A DNA stretch of 13,669 nt. It comes from Cyanobium sp. NIES-981. Its GTDB lineage: Bacteria; Cyanobacteriota; Cyanobacteriia; PCC-6307; Cyanobiaceae. The notes under the pieces are model-generated. The model was not told the origin of the DNA. It ran no database searches and saw nothing but the letters and a program-made list of their open reading frames with translations. Location of the stretch: NCBI GenBank assembly GCA_945907085.1, contig CAMDSS010000031.1:1-13669 (forward strand). Direction: 5' to 3'. Below are positions 12,901-13,669 of this stretch, piece after piece; within the stretch, counting starts at the first letter, position 1; the number at the start of each line of letters is the position of its first letter. The position numbers and the translations under genes are program-made.

Positions 12901-13669
12901 TTCCATAACAATATCCGAGACAGACACGTTCGACTACGATCTAAATGCATACGTGCTGTCGTTCCAACTCACAGATCAATTATTGATCGAAAAAGACAAA
13001 ATATACACAATTGAAGTCACCAGTGACAGCCAAAGGGGGCTCGTAGGCACAAGTCAAAACTCCTACCAGGGCGGTAGCCTGTACAACTCTGCTTATGGAG
13101 GTGTCTACGGAGACCTCTGGTTTAGAACAATAGTTGAAGCAAACATATTCAACAGTTTCATATCCATTGACAGCACTAATGGCTTACTCGTTAATGACTC
13201 CGATCCAGACACCACCGATGTCCTGACCGTCTCCGCCGTTGACGGGCTCGCCGACAACCTCAATGCGGCCACCGCTGGCAGCAATGGCGGCTCCTTCTCC
13301 ATCGCCGCGAACGGTTCCTACACCTTCAACCCAGGCACCGACTTCGATTACCTGGCCGTTGGTGAATCCACCACCACATCCATCGGCTACACCATCTCTG
13401 ATGGAGAAAGCGGCACCTCAACGAGCACACTCACCATCACCGTCACTGGCTCCAATGACGGCCCAACCGCTAACGCCGATACCGGCACCACACCTGAAAA
13501 CGCCACACTCAACGTCAACGAGGGAGCAGGGCTGCTCGCCAATGACTCCGATCCAGACACCACCGATGTCCTGACCGTCTCCGCCGTTGACGGGCTCGCC
13601 GACAACCTCAATGCGGCCACCGCTGGCAGCAATGGCGGCTCCTTCTCCATCGCCGCGAACGGTTCCTAC
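9944..13669 (+). CDS. Giant DUF4347-headed mosaic surface/secreted protein, 3' end outside window
   Basis: The frame stays open from ATG 9944 to the last base (1242 codons), preceded by a GAAGG site. No signal peptide or membrane segment is seen at the N-terminus, which suggests type I secretion through a C-terminal signal beyond the window (inference). Domain order: polar N-terminus (1-108). DUF4347 (about 109-262), recognisable by LMVIDQSMADW, IVSEGSKAKLQLG, DILIFGCNVGAGSEG and AASNDRTGQGERGGDMLLEV. A Gln/Ala-rich linker. A protease-like segment (about 345-465) with VLLEEAGHAIDQRLNG, GDEGELFAKRL and IDGVEVLVE. A discoidin (F5/8 type C)-like domain (about 470-618). Cadherin/VCBS-like repeats ending in NDAP or NDGP. 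The third repeat is split by an AT-richer beta-domain (12713-13175), and the last repeats share 129 identical bases. Such proteins act as adhesins or matrix proteins on cyanobacterial surfaces. The divergent AraC gene may regulate it. Confidence 0.9.
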   Translation, partial: MALDDLLNQNPFASDAGFHQGSGQASGGFDASPSKTDSGNWSQKQQTGSDLDLHRSQGDVALNELLRQHDLTGGAVDSLILQTGDYASHGGSASPLLEEQPSFGPIRTLMVIDQSMADWRNLVVHAPFDAELLLLDRRSDGVKQISDFLGQQQLSGSRPFDTVAIVSEGSKAKLQLGSGLLESSNLANYADQLRSWGAGLKPDADILIFGCNVGAGSEGAGFVRQLAQLTGVDIAASNDRTGQGERGGDMLLEVRDGAIEADVGGLGVALSPYLDELLDSSQLMQASSGLQLAESAQQTWQEALASANQTLTSFANQANFSEILQEAFGTAGTDTTLFDQRLAALQLQLAGDGMGLTVELRSNGELNGAAGAYAAVGHTGTERIYLNADWITNGASAFLIRQVLLEEAGHAIDQRLNGTLDSLGDEGELFAKRLTGEELSDGERAAIQANNDSAVLTIDGVEVLVETAASSLLPSPTSVLAIDLDSASSSPGAEQVIKAFDGNVNTKYLNFGKENSGIEFTYTTPTYIASFSITTANDAQERDPASYVLEAKNSNNTWTQISSGSLTLSTIRKTTGQAVTFSNGQYFQEYRIYFPSLRSTILANSMQIAELSLYGSQTQNIAPVSTAGGTLTYTENGPTTAIDSTITLADVDNTSLTDATVTILAGLTSGDVLGFTSQNGITGSYNSGSGVLSLTGTATVAQYEAALRSVSFSSTSDTPTSTSASRTISWQVNDGSALSAAVTSTINITAVNDAPTINSSYIYTLTTTDENTTSSSTTASTILSAASRADVDTSALSGLAITATTGNGTWQYSTDGTSWQAFGSFSTTSSLLLTSNSRVRYRPDSNNGETATFTYKAWDQTTGSASTNTTASYATTETSGGSSAFSTNTSSAEIIVSSINDAPIANPDTCVINEDGTTLTAVDQQQTGYNAGIPLKGNTVYQTLTAGTSGYLKEIQLNQNGGQRTNPELITLSIHEGAGIGRTAVNSITISETDTFDYDLNAYVLSFQLTDQLLIEKDKIYTIEVTSDSQRGLVGTSQNSYQGGSLYNSAYGGVYGDLWFRTIVEANIFNSFISIDSTNGLLVNDSDPDTTDVLTVSAVDGLADNLNAATAGSNGGSFSIAANGSYTFNPGTDFDYLAVGESTTTSIGYTISDGESGTSTSTLTITVTGSNDGPTANADTGTTPENATLNVNEGAGLLANDSDPDTTDVLTVSAVDGLADNLNAATAGSNGGSFSIAANGSY
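12713..13175 (+). other. Inserted AT-richer beta-domain splitting a cadherin/VCBS-like repeat
   Basis: Upstream, ANPDTCVINEDGTTLTAVD is the start of a repeat, and downstream NGLLVNDSDPDTTDVLTV is its continuation; in the next repeat the equivalent parts are nearly adjacent (TPENATLNVNEG, then AGLLANDSDP). The intervening about 155 residues (YQTLTAGTSGYLKEIQL, ITLSIHEGAG, YTIEVTSDS, YQGGSLYNSAYGG, GDLWFRT) resemble beta-sandwich lectin-like or anchor domains of secreted proteins. Codons such as ATA, AGA and TTA are frequent here and rare in the flanking repeats, which suggests a different origin. Boundaries are approximate. Confidence 0.6.
13193..13321 (+). repeat. Copy 1 of an identical 129-bp coding repeat (348-bp period)
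   Basis: Identical, as far as read by eye, to 13541-13669. It encodes the NDSDPDTTDVLTVSAVDGL part of a VCBS-like repeat. Bases just upstream differ between copies (GGCTTACTCGTT versus GGGCTGCTCGCC). The window ends inside copy 2, so identity probably continues further. Confidence 0.85.
13541..13669 (+). repeat. Copy 2 of the identical 129-bp coding repeat, cut by window end
   Basis: The same bases as 13193-13321, offset by exactly 348 bp (116 codons), so the reading frame is kept. This indicates recent duplication or gene conversion in a repeat array that continues beyond the window. Confidence 0.85.

Noticed and set aside
13105..13650. Two minus-strand frames with identical N-termini
   Set aside because: They are antisense images of the duplicated coding repeat, not genes.
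13193..13669. CRISPR-like repeats
   Set aside because: The 129-bp identity at a 348-bp period is in frame inside a coding repeat protein; there are no short repeats with unique spacers and no cas genes.

Overview
The window reads as a GC-rich, tightly packed bacterial chromosome segment, most likely from a unicellular cyanobacterium of the Synechococcus/Cyanobium type. That placement is inferred from the type IV pilin-like gene sets, a DUF3307-type small membrane protein and a giant DUF4347-headed surface protein. No rRNA or other marker is present, so the taxonomy is not proven.

Region 1 (2-6111, + strand) looks like one transcription unit. It runs: the 3' part of a large secreted, beta-helix-like pilus-associated protein; a PilV/GspI-like minor pilin; a FimT/GspH-like minor pilin; a 135-bp gap; a PilW/GspJ-like prepilin fused to a von Willebrand factor A (vWA) domain; and an OmpR-type two-component pair (histidine kinase and response regulator).

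Region 2 (6130-8325, - strand) is a second four-gene minor-pilin cassette transcribed toward the response regulator. Its genes follow the same order (PilX/GspK-like, PilV-like, FimT-like, PilW-like) and are chained by 1-4 nt stop/start overlaps. Shared C-terminal motifs indicate the two cassettes are distant paralogues arranged in mirror image around the two-component genes. One member of the second cassette has no leader peptide and starts exactly at the mature pilin +1 position.

Region 3 (8326-9724) holds a divergent promoter region with a perfect 8-bp inverted repeat, a small DUF3307-like membrane protein, and a convergent AraC-family regulator that overlaps it by 8 nt.

Region 4 (9725-13669) starts with a 219-bp divergent intergenic region containing an 11-bp tandem direct repeat. 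After it, one reading frame stays open from the ATG at 9944 to the window end (1242 codons so far). It encodes a giant mosaic surface or secreted protein: DUF4347 domain, protease-like EExGH segment, discoidin-like domain, and cadherin/VCBS-like repeats. One repeat is split by an AT-richer inserted beta-domain, and the last repeats share 129 identical bases at a 348-bp period.

Working model (inference): both pilin cassettes build or cap type IV pilus or pseudopilus tips, one carrying an adhesive or mechanosensitive vWA pilin. The linked kinase/regulator may sense surface or pilus state, by analogy with the fimU-pilVWX-pilY1 / fimS-algR locus of Pseudomonas. The AraC regulator may control the large adhesin.
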